Positions 54,033-64,000 are shown, numbered from the stretch's first letter. The stretch is DNA of 64,000 nucleotides from Vagococcus martis (GCF_002026305.1 NZ_MVAB01000001.1:496001-560000), one strand, 5' to 3'. The notes: generated from the letters alone by a model not told the origin. Translations and numbers: made by a program.

Positions 54033-57000
54033 CTATTTTTGTCGATTTTTATAAGAGACTATCATACTCGCGATTAACATGAGACCAATAATAGAAATAA
54101 CCCAATGTTTCACCATATCTTCACCTGCTTTTGGTAAATGTGTAGCATTTGTTTTTTTGTTAGTGCTAGAACTATTAGAATGATTACTTTCACTCATAGT
54201 TGATGTATGATTAGCAGTTGACTCACTTGTGCTTGGTTCGCTCGTACTTGATTCTGTTGTACTTGATTCTATCGTACTTGATTCTGTTGTACTTGATTCT
54301 GTCGTACTTGATTCTGTCGTACTTGATTCTGTCGTACTTGATTCTGTTGTATCTGGTTTAGGTACAATTTTTTTATTTACAATATTTTCCAATTGGACCG
54401 ATTTTACTTGTCCATTTTCTTTTCCACTCACTGTAAATTTAATAGCTGTTATTAATTTTTCATAACCTGTCGGCGCTTTGGTTTCAACTAATTCATAGTC
54501 GCCTGGTGATAGATTTTCAACTACAAATTTACCGTCTTTATCACCTGTAATGTTTTCTTGAACTGTTTTGCCATCTTTATCCAATACTTCAAATACTGCG
54601 CCTTCTAAACCTTTTCCTGTTTCATCCACTTTAGTAAATTCAACAGTTCCTTGATAGTTCACGACATCTTTTAATACTAGAACTTTTGGTTGACCTTGTT
54701 CGCTATCTTCTACTTTAAATGAGATTTTCTCAGTATTTAAGATATAACCTGTCGGCGCTTTGGTTTCAACTAATTCATAGTCGCCTGGTGATAGATTTTC
54801 AACTACAAATTTACCGTCTTTATCACCTGTAATGTTTTCTTGAATTGTTTTGCCATCTTTATCCAATACTTCAAAGATTGCGCCTTCTAAACCTTTACCT
54901 GCTTCATCCACTTTAGTAAATTCAACAGTTTCTTGATAGTTCACGACATCTTTTAATGTTAGAACTTCTGGTTGACCTTTTTTGCTATCTTCTACTTTAA
55001 ATGAGATTTTCTCAGTATTTAAGATATAACCTGTCGGCGCTTTGGTTTCAACTAATTCATAGTCACCTGGTGATAAGTGTTCGACTACAAATTTACCGTC
55101 TTTATCACCTGTAATGTTTTCTTGAATTGTTTTGCCATCTTTATCCAATACTTCAAAGATTGCGCCTTCTAAGCCTTTACCTGCTTCATCCACTTTAGTA
55201 AATTCAACAGTCCCTTGATAGTTCACGACATCTTTTAATGTTAGAGCTTCTGGTTGACCTTTTTTGCTATCTTCTACTTTAAATGAGATTTTCTCAGTAT
55301 TTAAGATGTAACCTGTCGGCGCTTTGGTTTCAACTAATTCATAGTCACCTGGTGATAAGTTATCTAAAGCTATTTTACCAGTTTGATCTGACACAAGATT
55401 TTCCTTAATTTTTGATCCAGTTGCTTTATCATATAAATCAAATATCGCATCTTTTAAAGGTTGACCATCTACATCTGTCTTTTTAAATTCTGCTTGAGTT
55501 TTATAATTTACAAATGTTTCTTTTATAGTTTCTGGTTGATCAAATGATTTATCAGAAATAGTAAACTCTACATTTTCTTTATTGATCATGTAACCTGTTG
55601 GTGCCTGTGTTTCTTCTAATTCATAACGACCTGGTGCTAATTCTTCAATTAAAAGTTGTCCTTTTTCATCTACTGAAAGATTTTCTCTTAAAACTTCTTT
55701 TGTCGCTCCATCAAGTAAATTAAATACAGCACCAGTTAATGGTTCATTAGAGGCATTTACTTTTTCAAGTAACATACTTCCTTTGTAGTTAATCATCGTT
55801 AATTCTAATGCTTTTGGTTGTCCATTATCTTCAAATGACACATCAAAAGGTAACACTGTTTCATTTCTCACAAATCCTGTTGGTGCTTTGGTTTCAACTA
55901 ATTCATAATGACCTGGCATTAATTGTCCAGTCATGACTTTACCTGTACTATCTGTTGTTAGATTATTTTTCACGATTTGATTAGAAAGAACATCTCTTAT
56001 GGCAAATACTGCACCTGATAATAAATGTGCTTCTTTATCCGTTTTAGTTATTTGAATACTACCTTGATAATCAGTAACTGATATGACAGACTGTTCTGGC
56101 ATACCTAAATAACTACTTTCAATAGTGACAGTAAACTCTTGTGTATTTAATTTATATCCAGCTGGTGCTTTAATTTCTTTCACAACATATTCACCTGGAG
56201 CTAGTCCAGTTACAGATACTTGTCCTAATAAATCTGTTGTTAAATCTGTCGCCACAACTTGTGGTTTGCCATCAATAATACGACTTAACTCAAAGACAGC
56301 ATTTGAAAGTAATGTTCCTTCTTCGCTCGTTTTCTTAATTAATAAACTACCTTGATAATTAGTAAACGCGTCTAGTGTAACAACACTTGGTTTACCTTCT
56401 AATTGATTGTCTATTGTAAAATCAATACGCTGAGTATTTTTAATAAATCCAGTTGGAGCTGTCACTTCTTCTAATGAGTAATGACCTGGTGCTAAATCAG
56501 TAATAGTAAATTGTCCTTTACTTGCCTCAGTAATCTCACTATTGACAACTTCACCTGAATCTTTATTAAACAATTTAAATGTAGCGCCAGAAAGTGCGTT
56601 ACCTTTGTCATCTACTTTAGAAAATGACACACTACCTTGATAGTTTACAATATTATCTAATTCTAATTGTTTTGGTTGACCTTTTTGTTTACCATCAATG
56701 CTAAACGTCATTGGCTTAGTATTTAACACATAGCCTTCAGGTGCTTGGGTTTCAATTAACTCATAATTTCCTGGGGCTAAGTGAGTTAACGTAAATTCAC
56801 CTTTAGTTGTTTCTTTAATAGAATCTACTACAACATGTTTTGTTTCAGCATCTCTTAATGAGAATACCGCACCACCTAATAACTCACCTTGATCGGTTGT
56901 TTTCTTAAATGAGACACTACCTTGATAATTTACGATATCATCAATTTTAGTTACAGCAGGTTTACCAGACTCGTCTTTTTGAATCGTAAATTCATAAGGT

Positions 57001-60000
57001 TCTGTATTTAAAATATAATTTTCTGGTGCTTTTGTTTCTTCTAACACATACTCACCTGGTGCTAATCCACTAATTGTAAATTCACCTGGTGCTACTTCTT
57101 TAATATCTTGTTTAATGACTTTTCCTGTGTTTTTATCACTTAATTTGAATTCGGCGTGATTTAGTGGTTGATTTGTCTCATCAACTTTTTTGAAATGAAC
57201 GTCCCCTTGATAGTTCACAACATCTGATACATGAGTTTCTTTTGGTTTTCCATTTGTTTCTGTAGGAATAGTAAAGGCGATAACATCTTTGTTTCGGATA
57301 TAGTTTTCAGGCGCTTGCGTTTCTTCTAATTCATAATCTCCTGGAGCTAATCCTTCTACAACATAATGGCCTTTATCATCTGATTCAACATCTTTTATGA
57401 TAACTTCTTTTGTTTCTTTATTTACTACTTGGAATTTGGCTCCAACTAATTTTTCGCCAGTTTCCGTTACTTTGTCAAATGTTATTTTACCTTTGTAATT
57501 CACGATACTTCCAATATCGGTTATGCTGATTTCTCCATTGCCCTTATTATCAATCGAGAATGGTGTTTCTTCTGTATTTCTGATATAGCCTGTTGGTGCT
57601 TGCGTTTCTTCTAACACATACTCACCAGGAGCAATACCTTCTATCTCAAATTCACCTTGGTCATTACCTGTCAATTCATCTATCACAACATCTTGAGTGC
57701 CTTTAGTTTTAATTCTAAAAGTTGCACCTTTTAATGCATGACCATCTTCTGATACTTTTTTAAACTTAGCTGATCCTTTAACATTTTTCACTTGTCCTAA
57801 GCTTATTGTTTCTGGTTCAGTTGATGCGTGCTCTGGAATGTCAAATGACACATTTTTAGTATTTAGCACATATCCAGTCGGTGCATTTGTTTCGACTAAT
57901 TGATATTTCCCTGGAGCTAAACCACTCACATTAAAATGCCCATTATCGTCTCCAGTCACACCTTTTATAGATAATGCTGGATTATCTAATGATAAAATAT
58001 CAAATGTTGCACCTGACAATGGTTGTGTTGTTTGACCATCAACTTTATCAAATGACACACTACCTTGATAATTAGTAAATGTTAAAGCATCACTTTTATC
58101 TGAGGTAATATGAATTGGTAATAATTCATCATTTCTAATATATCCTGATGGAGCTGATAACTCTTTTAAGTAATATGTACCTTCTTTTAACTCGCTTAAA
58201 CGAATTTGTCCATCTTCATCAGATACAAGAGGTGCTTGGTTAATAGCCAATTGTTTTGATTCATCAAGTAAATTAAATGTTGCTCCTGATAATGGCCTGC
58301 CATCTTTAGATACTTTTGTGACAACCACTTCATTTGGATCATTGACTTCTTTGATTTCTTGTATGTCTGTTTTATTAGCTTGAGGTGTCACATCAATCAG
58401 TTTACCTGCTTTTAATTCTGGACTAATCAAGAAATGTTCCGGTGCTTTTGTTTCAACTAACAGATATTTTCCTGGTCGGATATTACCAAAATCCCATTGA
58501 CCGTCTTTATTTGTCACACCTGAACGTAGTAATTGTTTTTTCTCACGTTTAGCATTTGTTTTCCATAATTCAAAATGCGCACCTTCTAATGGTTTATCAT
58601 CAAATGATGAATGCTTGGTAATACGGATTTTTCCAGCTTTACCAGTTGCTGTTGCATCATTATCTGTTACCAATACATGACTTTTGGTTTCAGTTTCCAT
58701 ATTTTCTACATGATCAGCTGTTAATTTAATATTATTGAACACATATACTTGTGATGCATCTGTTGTATTATTTAATGATGTGGCGTAACGTAAAATATAT
58801 GATGTATCAATAGTTGCTAATTCACCAATGAGTTTAACCGTTAGAATTTGTTCTCCCGTTACGTCATTGGTTTTAATGTCAACATCAAAATCTTTTCCTT
58901 GTACCAGTTCTTTATCCTTATCAATTGTTCCATCATTATAAGGATTTGAAACAGTGGTAGAGTAAAGTTTTATTGATTTTTTATCCAATATTTGATTTGA
59001 AGAAGGTTTGTCTGTAATGACAACATTTTCTAAATGTGATTGAGATGGATTAATTGTGGCATCCCATAATATCTCGTTCCCATTTTCTGGATTCACTTCA
59101 CCTGTTTTTTCAATTGTTTTACCTGCAAATGGCGGTTTGATACTTGCTGATAATTCATGTTTTATTTTATCATTTTCAAAAACAGCTTTGTTTTTGACAC
59201 CACCTTTAGTTACCAATAACCCTTTATGTGTTGTTTGATATTCTACTCGATATGCTTTTGTGCTGTCTTTAGGTAAATTAATTTGAATTCGTTTGTTTTT
59301 ACCTTCTGAAATTATTTTGTGATCAACACTTGATGTAACATCAATTTCTTTTGCTGTTGTACTATTCGAATAAACTTTTAACTCATAGATTTTTAGACTA
59401 TCATCAATCAACTCGTGTTGACCTTCAATCACATCTTCAATCGTCGAATTAACTAACATGTGGCGATTTAAGTTAACATCAATCATCCAATCATATGACT
59501 TTTCTTTCATATTATATGTCACATGTTTAGAACCATTAAATTTAAAATTATCTTGCAAATCAGCATGTATTTCACCAGTGTCTGCTTGTTGTTTCTTCCC
59601 ACTTTCGTCAGTCCACTCATGAGATGACTCATTCCAAAAAATATTATCATCTTCTTTTTGATGGCCTTTATCGACTTTAGACAAATCAAATGCTGTTTTG
59701 TAGTAAATTTGGTAATACTTATCTGTTTTTTCGGCTAATTGTCCTAAAAAGATAATTTTGAACTCTTGTCCGTTTACCTCAATTTTATAATCTTTATTGA
59801 CAACAGGGTCTGTTCCACCAACTTCTCTTATTTCAACAGAATCTTCAATTAATGTCTGACCTGGTGAAAGTTCGTCTGTTAAAACGTAATTTTTCATTGT
59901 GTATTTTGCACGGTTAACATCTAACTGCCAATCTAATGTTTTGTCTTCATAATTAACACCTGTAGACCATTTACTTAAATTTTGATTGGAAACAGAACCA

Positions 60001-61832
60001 CCACTACTCGCTGTATAATCATCGATTGATACATCATTAGCTAGTTCCTCTGCTCCTGATACATAACCAGTCACTTTTGTTTGATAACTAATATAGAGTG
60101 CGTAATCTATTTCTGAGGTTAATTCAATATCAAATCCTTCAGAGCCTTTATCGACAACTGTGTAAAAACTTTTATCTAATACGTCACCTAGAGATTCATT
60201 TCCATCTTCATCAAATGTTACTTTATGCACTTCGATACTGTCTGAGACAACAGACATACCATATCCTGCATCTTTCGAAATTTTAAATCTATCTTTAATT
60301 GTTGTTCCTTTCGCTAATTTATTTTCTAAATAATTTGCCCGTACACCCCAACTATAAAGTTGACCACCATCACCCACTTCTTTAGGGCCTGTTTTTGTTA
60401 AGTTTTCATGATAATCAGCAGAAACAGTTGCTTCAGCTTCTTTTGTTTTTCCATCAAATATTAAGGTTGCTTTGTTGGTAAACTCTGGTCGTCCATTTTC
60501 TTCTTTTTTCTTTTCTAAACTGATTTTTGTTTTTAACTTGATTCGGTATGCTTCATTTATATCCTTCAAGAAGATGACTTTATCACCTTCAACTTTATAG
60601 TCGACATTTTCAGTTAAAGTTAACTCTTTTTCACCTAGCACATTTCCATCTATATCGACATCTAAAGGAACAATTTGGATTGATTCTTTTGTTAATCCTT
60701 TTGGTAAGATATCTTGTACTTCTGGTTTAACTAAAGATGACATTGATTTATTGATGTCAATATCCCAATTAATAAAGTTGGCTCCCCATGTTTTATCAGG
60801 ACGACCACTTTTTTCAATCACACTATCAATATTTGATTTTACCATCACTTCAATTGGTGGTAAGGATTCTTGATGAGGTAAACGAATTTCTACCTTACCA
60901 GGTTTTGTTATTTCTTTTAGTTGTTGATTATGAATAAATTCTCCTTCAATAAATCCATGTTGTGAAATCTCATCATTAAAATCAAACCGAACTTTTCCAT
61001 CCGATGTTAATGTATAGTTACCAAATACAATACCCTCTTGGCCTTTTAACTCGCCACTTCTTGGTGTTACTTGAAGTTGTTCTGGTAAATAAAATTCATA
61101 ATAATCACCTGCAACCATTTCTTGTGCGACTTCTTCAGGAATTGCCCATTTAATGGCAAGTCTCAATGGTTGGTCTGCTCTGATACCTTCACTTGGTAAT
61201 GGTTGTTTATCATCTAATGTAATAGATACGCTTTCAACTAATGATTTTCCATGATTTAATTCGTTAATTAAAGACTCGATATTACCTGGTTCTCTTAATT
61301 CTCGTGTTTTTTTAGCTTGGTTAATCGTTTTACCTAAGTCAGTTGTTTCTTCTTTGACGTCGTTAAGATTACCCGCTGACGTATTATTTTTTTCTATTTC
61401 TTGATGTATCTCTTTTGTTGCACCATCAGGTAGGGTAATGGTCCAACTCTCAACATTCTCATTTACTGGTTCTAATTGAAAATCCATCAAACTGGTTGTT
61501 TGCCCAGATAAAGTCAAATTAAACCCACTATCTACTATTTGAGTGGTTACTTCTTTTTGTTCTTCTATAACTGATACTTTTTTTAGTGGTTCAGAACTTT
61601 TAATTAATAACTCTTCTGATTCTGTTGATTCTTTATCAATGTTTATTTTCAGTGACGATAAACTTGGCTTATCGGACGCTGATTGAAAAGTAAAATCAAC
61701 CAGATTAGTTGATGTTTCCTTTACTGTTTTATCAACACCTTCCGCTACAGCCACAACTGGTTGAATAAAATATGGAATGAGTAATATTAACGTCATCCAA
61801 AAACCAAATTGTTTTTCTTTAATTTTTTTCAT
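54033..61832 (-). CDS. Giant LPxTG-type adhesin with collagen-binding-like and CnaB repeats
   Basis: The 2599-residue surface protein has a signal peptide (~1-30, KKIKEKQFGFWMTLILLIPYF), an unrecognised region (~35-330), several collagen-binding/SdrG-like beta domains (~330-1060) and about 15 CnaB/SpaA-type repeats (~1064-2486) of ~95 residues. Repeats follow the pattern FxKxD..G..L.GA.F.L...G.F....LxPGxYxLxExxAPxGY, with the Lys, Glu and Asn positions that form internal isopeptide bonds. Then come a TTESS-type Ser/Thr stalk (54235-54350), the sorting motif LPKAG (54123-54137), a hydrophobic helix and a KNRQK tail. Sortase A would link it to peptidoglycan. It probably mediates adhesion to host or surface matrix; the ligand is not shown. 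Confidence 0.9.
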   Translation of the reverse strand: MKKIKEKQFGFWMTLILLIPYFIQPVVAVAEGVDKTVKETSTNLVDFTFQSASDKPSLSSLKINIDKESTESEELLIKSSEPLKKVSVIEEQKEVTTQIVDSGFNLTLSGQTTSLMDFQLEPVNENVESWTITLPDGATKEIHQEIEKNNTSAGNLNDVKEETTDLGKTINQAKKTRELREPGNIESLINELNHGKSLVESVSITLDDKQPLPSEGIRADQPLRLAIKWAIPEEVAQEMVAGDYYEFYLPEQLQVTPRSGELKGQEGIVFGNYTLTSDGKVRFDFNDEISQHGFIEGEFIHNQQLKEITKPGKVEIRLPHQESLPPIEVMVKSNIDSVIEKSGRPDKTWGANFINWDIDINKSMSSLVKPEVQDILPKGLTKESIQIVPLDVDIDGNVLGEKELTLTENVDYKVEGDKVIFLKDINEAYRIKLKTKISLEKKKEENGRPEFTNKATLIFDGKTKEAEATVSADYHENLTKTGPKEVGDGGQLYSWGVRANYLENKLAKGTTIKDRFKISKDAGYGMSVVSDSIEVHKVTFDEDGNESLGDVLDKSFYTVVDKGSEGFDIELTSEIDYALYISYQTKVTGYVSGAEELANDVSIDDYTASSGGSVSNQNLSKWSTGVNYEDKTLDWQLDVNRAKYTMKNYVLTDELSPGQTLIEDSVEIREVGGTDPVVNKDYKIEVNGQEFKIIFLGQLAEKTDKYYQIYYKTAFDLSKVDKGHQKEDDNIFWNESSHEWTDESGKKQQADTGEIHADLQDNFKFNGSKHVTYNMKEKSYDWMIDVNLNRHMLVNSTIEDVIEGQHELIDDSLKIYELKVYSNSTTAKEIDVTSSVDHKIISEGKNKRIQINLPKDSTKAYRVEYQTTHKGLLVTKGGVKNKAVFENDKIKHELSASIKPPFAGKTIEKTGEVNPENGNEILWDATINPSQSHLENVVITDKPSSNQILDKKSIKLYSTTVSNPYNDGTIDKDKELVQGKDFDVDIKTNDVTGEQILTVKLIGELATIDTSYILRYATSLNNTTDASQVYVFNNIKLTADHVENMETETKSHVLVTDNDATATGKAGKIRITKHSSFDDKPLEGAHFELWKTNAKREKKQLLRSGVTNKDGQWDFGNIRPGKYLLVETKAPEHFLISPELKAGKLIDVTPQANKTDIQEIKEVNDPNEVVVTKVSKDGRPLSGATFNLLDESKQLAINQAPLVSDEDGQIRLSELKEGTYYLKELSAPSGYIRNDELLPIHITSDKSDALTFTNYQGSVSFDKVDGQTTQPLSGATFDILSLDNPALSIKGVTGDDNGHFNVSGLAPGKYQLVETNAPTGYVLNTKNVSFDIPEHASTEPETISLGQVKNVKGSAKFKKVSEDGHALKGATFRIKTKGTQDVVIDELTGNDQGEFEIEGIAPGEYVLEETQAPTGYIRNTEETPFSIDNKGNGEISITDIGSIVNYKGKITFDKVTETGEKLVGAKFQVVNKETKEVIIKDVESDDKGHYVVEGLAPGDYELEETQAPENYIRNKDVIAFTIPTETNGKPKETHVSDVVNYQGDVHFKKVDETNQPLNHAEFKLSDKNTGKVIKQDIKEVAPGEFTISGLAPGEYVLEETKAPENYILNTEPYEFTIQKDESGKPAVTKIDDIVNYQGSVSFKKTTDQGELLGGAVFSLRDAETKHVVVDSIKETTKGEFTLTHLAPGNYELIETQAPEGYVLNTKPMTFSIDGKQKGQPKQLELDNIVNYQGSVSFSKVDDKGNALSGATFKLFNKDSGEVVNSEITEASKGQFTITDLAPGHYSLEEVTAPTGFIKNTQRIDFTIDNQLEGKPSVVTLDAFTNYQGSLLIKKTSEEGTLLSNAVFELSRIIDGKPQVVATDLTTDLLGQVSVTGLAPGEYVVKEIKAPAGYKLNTQEFTVTIESSYLGMPEQSVISVTDYQGSIQITKTDKEAHLLSGAVFAIRDVLSNQIVKNNLTTDSTGKVMTGQLMPGHYELVETKAPTGFVRNETVLPFDVSFEDNGQPKALELTMINYKGSMLLEKVNASNEPLTGAVFNLLDGATKEVLRENLSVDEKGQLLIEELAPGRYELEETQAPTGYMINKENVEFTISDKSFDQPETIKETFVNYKTQAEFKKTDVDGQPLKDAIFDLYDKATGSKIKENLVSDQTGKIALDNLSPGDYELVETKAPTGYILNTEKISFKVEDSKKGQPEALTLKDVVNYQGTVEFTKVDEAGKGLEGAIFEVLDKDGKTIQENITGDKDGKFVVEHLSPGDYELVETKAPTGYILNTEKISFKVEDSKKGQPEVLTLKDVVNYQETVEFTKVDEAGKGLEGAIFEVLDKDGKTIQENITGDKDGKFVVENLSPGDYELVETKAPTGYILNTEKISFKVEDSEQGQPKVLVLKDVVNYQGTVEFTKVDETGKGLEGAVFEVLDKDGKTVQENITGDKDGKFVVENLSPGDYELVETKAPTGYEKLITAIKFTVSGKENGQVKSVQLENIVNKKIVPKPDTTESSTTESSTTESSTTESSTTESSTIESSTTESSTSEPSTSESTANHTSTMSESNHSNSSSTNKKTNATHLPKAGEDMVKHWVISIIGLMLIASMIVSYKNRQK
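54471..55370 (-). repeat. 282-bp tandem units inside the adhesin gene
   Basis: The string CGGCGCTTTGG recurs on the plus strand at 54471, 54753, 55035 and 55317, exactly 282 bases (94 codons) apart. The 3'-most CnaB units are almost identical in DNA, unlike the more diverged units upstream, showing recent tandem duplication or homogenisation. Confidence 0.92.
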
Positions 61833-62265
61833 GCTTCCCTCTCCCCTATAACTTTTCTTAGTAAATCTAATTATAGGGATATATTTGATCCTATCTAGAC
61901 CAATAACTTCTCATTTATAGGTAAAAAAAGACCTAAATCAAAATATTTTTTTCACAAATAGTTTTAACTAAGAGGTTGATGATAACATTAATAACTAAAC
62001 AAAATAATGTATTCGTTATCATGTGTTTTATTATTAAATATAATAGTCTTTTATATACAAAAAAGTTTTATACAATATTATGTAACTAATTAAACTAACT
62101 TTTTCTTTTCTCATCTAATAACCATTATAAAAACACGTTTTAAAGGTACATTAACGAACGTTTTTAAGCATAAAGTTTGCTTCCATAAAAAAATATATGT
62201 ATTATTATTAATTCGAATGTTCAAAAAAAACCCTTAGGAAAAATACCCAAGGGAGTTTTCATAAT
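61833..62265. other. AT-rich upstream region of the adhesin gene
   Basis: A GGGGAGAGG ribosome site precedes the adhesin ATG and a TATAAT (minus strand, 61875-61870) lies about 40 bases upstream without a good -35. An 8-bp inverted repeat ATGATAAC (61979-61986) / GTTATCAT (62015-62022) is a possible regulator site. The flotillin terminator is at the far end. Otherwise no feature is evident. Confidence 0.45.
62222..62258 (-). terminator. Terminator after flotillin gene
   Basis: CCCTTGGG and CCTAAGGG pair (minus strand, 62253-62246 and 62238-62231), followed by eight T's. Confidence 0.85.
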
Positions 62266-63696
62266 CTATTCACTTTTTGTTGCTACAAATGACTCTAACA
62301 TCTCTTTAACATTTAATCCTGTTGTTTCTTTTAGTGTTTCTTGAGTAGAAGCTAAAAGATTGGTTGCATAATTTGTAACACGGTTGGCCCCACTATTTTC
62401 TCCACCTTGACCAGTATCCACAACAGAAATTTTCTCAATATTTCCTAATGGTTGTGCTGCTTGTTTCACTAATTCAGGTAAGATTTCAATAATCATACTC
62501 ATAACAGCAGCTTCCCCGTACTGTTTGAATGCTTCAGCGATTTGTTCTTTCGCTTTGGCTTCGGCCTCACCAATCGCTAAGATAGCATCCGCTTCAGCTT
62601 GACCTTCCATTCTAAGTTGAGTGGCATTTGCTTTAGCCATTGCCTCTACTTTAAATTGTTGTGCTTCAGCTTCAGCTACTTCAGTTGCTTTTTCTGCTAA
62701 GGCTTCTTGTTCTTTAGCGTAACGATCAGCGTCAGCTTTTTTCTTCACTTCTGAGTCGTATTGTCGTTCACGACGTTGAATTTCTTTTTCTTCTAATTCA
62801 ATTTGTTTTTGACGTTCAATGACTTTAACTTCCATCTCTTGCTCGATAACGTGTTGTTGTGCTTTGGCACTTTCTAAGTTATAAGCTTGGTCCGCTTTGG
62901 CTTTTGCAATATCTTGCTCTTGTTTATAGGCTGCTAATTTTAATTCTTTTTCTTTAGTCGCTTCAGCGATTTCTGTCTGACGTTGTAACTCTGCTTCTTG
63001 TGATTCTTTTTCTGCTTGAGCTTTTTTAATACGTGTTTCTTTACTTGCTTCAGCTTCGGCAATTTCAGCATCACGTTTTACTTGAGCAATACGAGGTTTT
63101 CCTAATGAATCTAGGTAACCATTTTTATCACGTACTTCTTTAATAGTAAATGATACAATCACAAGTCCCATTTTAGCTAAGTCTACACTGGCTACTTCTT
63201 GCACACTTTGAGAGAACTTATCTCGGTTTTGATAAATCTCTTCCACTGTCATTGAACCTAAAATAGAACGTAAATGTCCTTCTAACACTTCACGTGCTTC
63301 ATTTTCTAATTCTTCACGTGTTTTTCCTAAAAATTGTTCCGCTGCAGTTGCGATTTCTTCAACTGATGAGCCAATTTTAATAATAGATGTTCCATCTGCC
63401 ATAACTGGTACACCTTGTTCAGTATAAACATCTGGTGTTGAGACATCTAATTTACTTGATAAAAGACTTAAACGATTGCTTCTTTGGAAAACTGGTAAAA
63501 CAAATGCTCCACCACCACGTACAATTTTGACACGATTTCCTTCATTGTCAGCATGGACATTTTTATTTCCTAAATAGCTCCCACTAATAATCAATGCCTC
63601 ATCTGGTTTAGCTGTTTGATATTTTGAAACAAACACAATCAACAACATCACTAAAATAAACGCAACTAACCCAATGGCTACAAACATTAAATTCAT
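62266..63696 (-). CDS. Flotillin-family membrane scaffold protein
   Basis: The 476-residue protein has one N-terminal membrane helix (about 4-25, VAIGLVAFILVMLLIVFVSKY), a prohibitin-homology (SPFH) domain (about 30-210, with NRVKIVRGGGAFVLPVFQRS and VEEIYQNRDKFS), a long Glu/Ala/Lys coiled coil (about 215-390, many AEAEA/EKE heptads) and a tail with the MSMIIEILPELVKQAAQPL motif. This is FloT/YuaG. It organises functional membrane microdomains. An NfeD-like gene upstream is co-transcribed (20-base gap), as is usual for flotillin operons. Confidence 0.9.
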   Translation of the reverse strand: MNLMFVAIGLVAFILVMLLIVFVSKYQTAKPDEALIISGSYLGNKNVHADNEGNRVKIVRGGGAFVLPVFQRSNRLSLLSSKLDVSTPDVYTEQGVPVMADGTSIIKIGSSVEEIATAAEQFLGKTREELENEAREVLEGHLRSILGSMTVEEIYQNRDKFSQSVQEVASVDLAKMGLVIVSFTIKEVRDKNGYLDSLGKPRIAQVKRDAEIAEAEASKETRIKKAQAEKESQEAELQRQTEIAEATKEKELKLAAYKQEQDIAKAKADQAYNLESAKAQQHVIEQEMEVKVIERQKQIELEEKEIQRRERQYDSEVKKKADADRYAKEQEALAEKATEVAEAEAQQFKVEAMAKANATQLRMEGQAEADAILAIGEAEAKAKEQIAEAFKQYGEAAVMSMIIEILPELVKQAAQPLGNIEKISVVDTGQGGENSGANRVTNYATNLLASTQETLKETTGLNVKEMLESFVATKSE

Positions 63697-63716
63697 TTAC
63701 ATTTCTCCTTTTTGTT

Positions 63717-64000
63717 TTAAAAATTTTCTACATACGGTACGACATAACAAACTCTTTCTCTTACTTCTATAATGAGTACTTCCTCACCCTTATTTATTTG
63801 TGTTTCTTGATCTGTATAAAAGGTTGCAGGACGACTCATTATCCCTGTTACATTACTTATTGTGATTTCTCCCATGCCTTTAATAGGTATTGGTGTTACC
63901 ACAGTTGCAACTCTTCCTTCAAGCGTTTTCTCCGATACTGAAATCGTTGATTCTGAATTCTTTAAAGGAATTAATATATAAAAATTTAATAAAAACACAA
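63717..64000 (-). CDS. NfeD-like protein, C-terminal part (5' truncated by window edge)
   Basis: The visible frame reads out of the window; the in-frame ATG at 63998 is probably internal. The last ~70 residues, GRVATVVTPIPIKGMGEITI ... KGEEVLIIEVRERVCYVVPY, form the OB-fold domain of NfeD proteins. A hydrophobic stretch (FLLNFYILIPL) before it is the end of a membrane helix. NfeD partners flotillin in membrane organisation. Confidence 0.8.
   Translation of the reverse strand, partial: VFLLNFYILIPLKNSESTISVSEKTLEGRVATVVTPIPIKGMGEITISNVTGIMSRPATFYTDQETQINKGEEVLIIEVRERVCYVVPYVENF

Noticed and set aside
54229-54465. Plus-strand open frame of LDSVV repeats
   Set aside because: It is the antisense of the Ser/Thr stalk of the adhesin; no ribosome site or promoter.
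54471-55370. CRISPR-like regularly spaced repeats
   Set aside because: The 282-bp period is continuous coding sequence of CnaB domains with no unique spacers or cas genes nearby.

Overview
The window is a 64 kb stretch of an AT-rich, low-GC Gram-positive chromosome. Gene content (ClpE with a CtsR heptad box, PTS HPr/EI, BusR-BusA, trigger factor next to ClpX, CopY-CopA, diglucosyl-diacylglycerol synthesis pair, LPxTG-type surface protein, Nox, AhpCF) and the style of signals point to a lactic acid bacterium of the Enterococcaceae. Vagococcus or a close relative of Enterococcus is my best guess; no rRNA or tRNA is present to settle it.

Layout. 0-4.4 kb: the end of a MerR-type regulator, then the c-di-AMP-type osmoregulator busR and the glycine-betaine importer busAA-busAB with a clear bipartite operator. 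4.4-9.6 kb: a PadR/DUF1129 pair, ahpCF behind a PerR box, a catalytically damaged HAD protein and an aldose epimerase. 9.7-15.6 kb: a beta-glucoside hydrolase/ROK kinase operon, NADH oxidase, a nucleotidyltransferase-like protein and a secreted LysM protein. 15.6-26.5 kb: copper ATPase with CopY, pstS-phoP-phoR, clpX, trigger factor, a TPR protein and YkuJ. 26.5-39.8 kb: a dehydrogenase, a membrane glycolipid operon, ptsHI, clpE, a DUF1827 protein, an ECF sigma/anti-sigma pair, a UDP-GlcNAc 2-epimerase and a DUF3885 protein. 39.8-46.3 kb: a guanidine-I riboswitch driving two SMR exporters, a MacB-like ABC exporter, a beta-propeller-like lipoprotein and a second ECF sigma/anti-sigma pair.

46.4-52.3 kb is an accessory island. 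It lies between two identical 76-bp copies of the 3' end of prfC: one is the real end of prfC on the right, the other is an orphan on the left that still has its own stop codon and terminator. Inside are decayed genes, an IS30 fragment, an intact IS30-type element that splits a methyltransferase gene, a MazG-like protein, a frameshifted membrane protein and an ACT-domain protein. I find no integrase.

52.2-64 kb: prfC, a 2599-residue sortase-anchored adhesin with about 15 CnaB/SpaA-type repeats (the last ones nearly identical 282-bp tandem copies), a flotillin and the truncated end of an NfeD-like protein. A 130-bp nested palindromic repeat occurs twice, near 9.6 kb and 53.9 kb, each time at a gene end.

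Much of the window deals with envelope and stress: osmolytes, peroxide, copper, phosphate, heat/proteostasis, guanidinium and two extracytoplasmic sigma systems. Many of these have recognisable operators (BusR, PadR, PerR, CopY, Pho, CtsR), so the region gives an unusually readable picture of local regulation. All protein calls rest on reading motifs by eye; no database search was possible.
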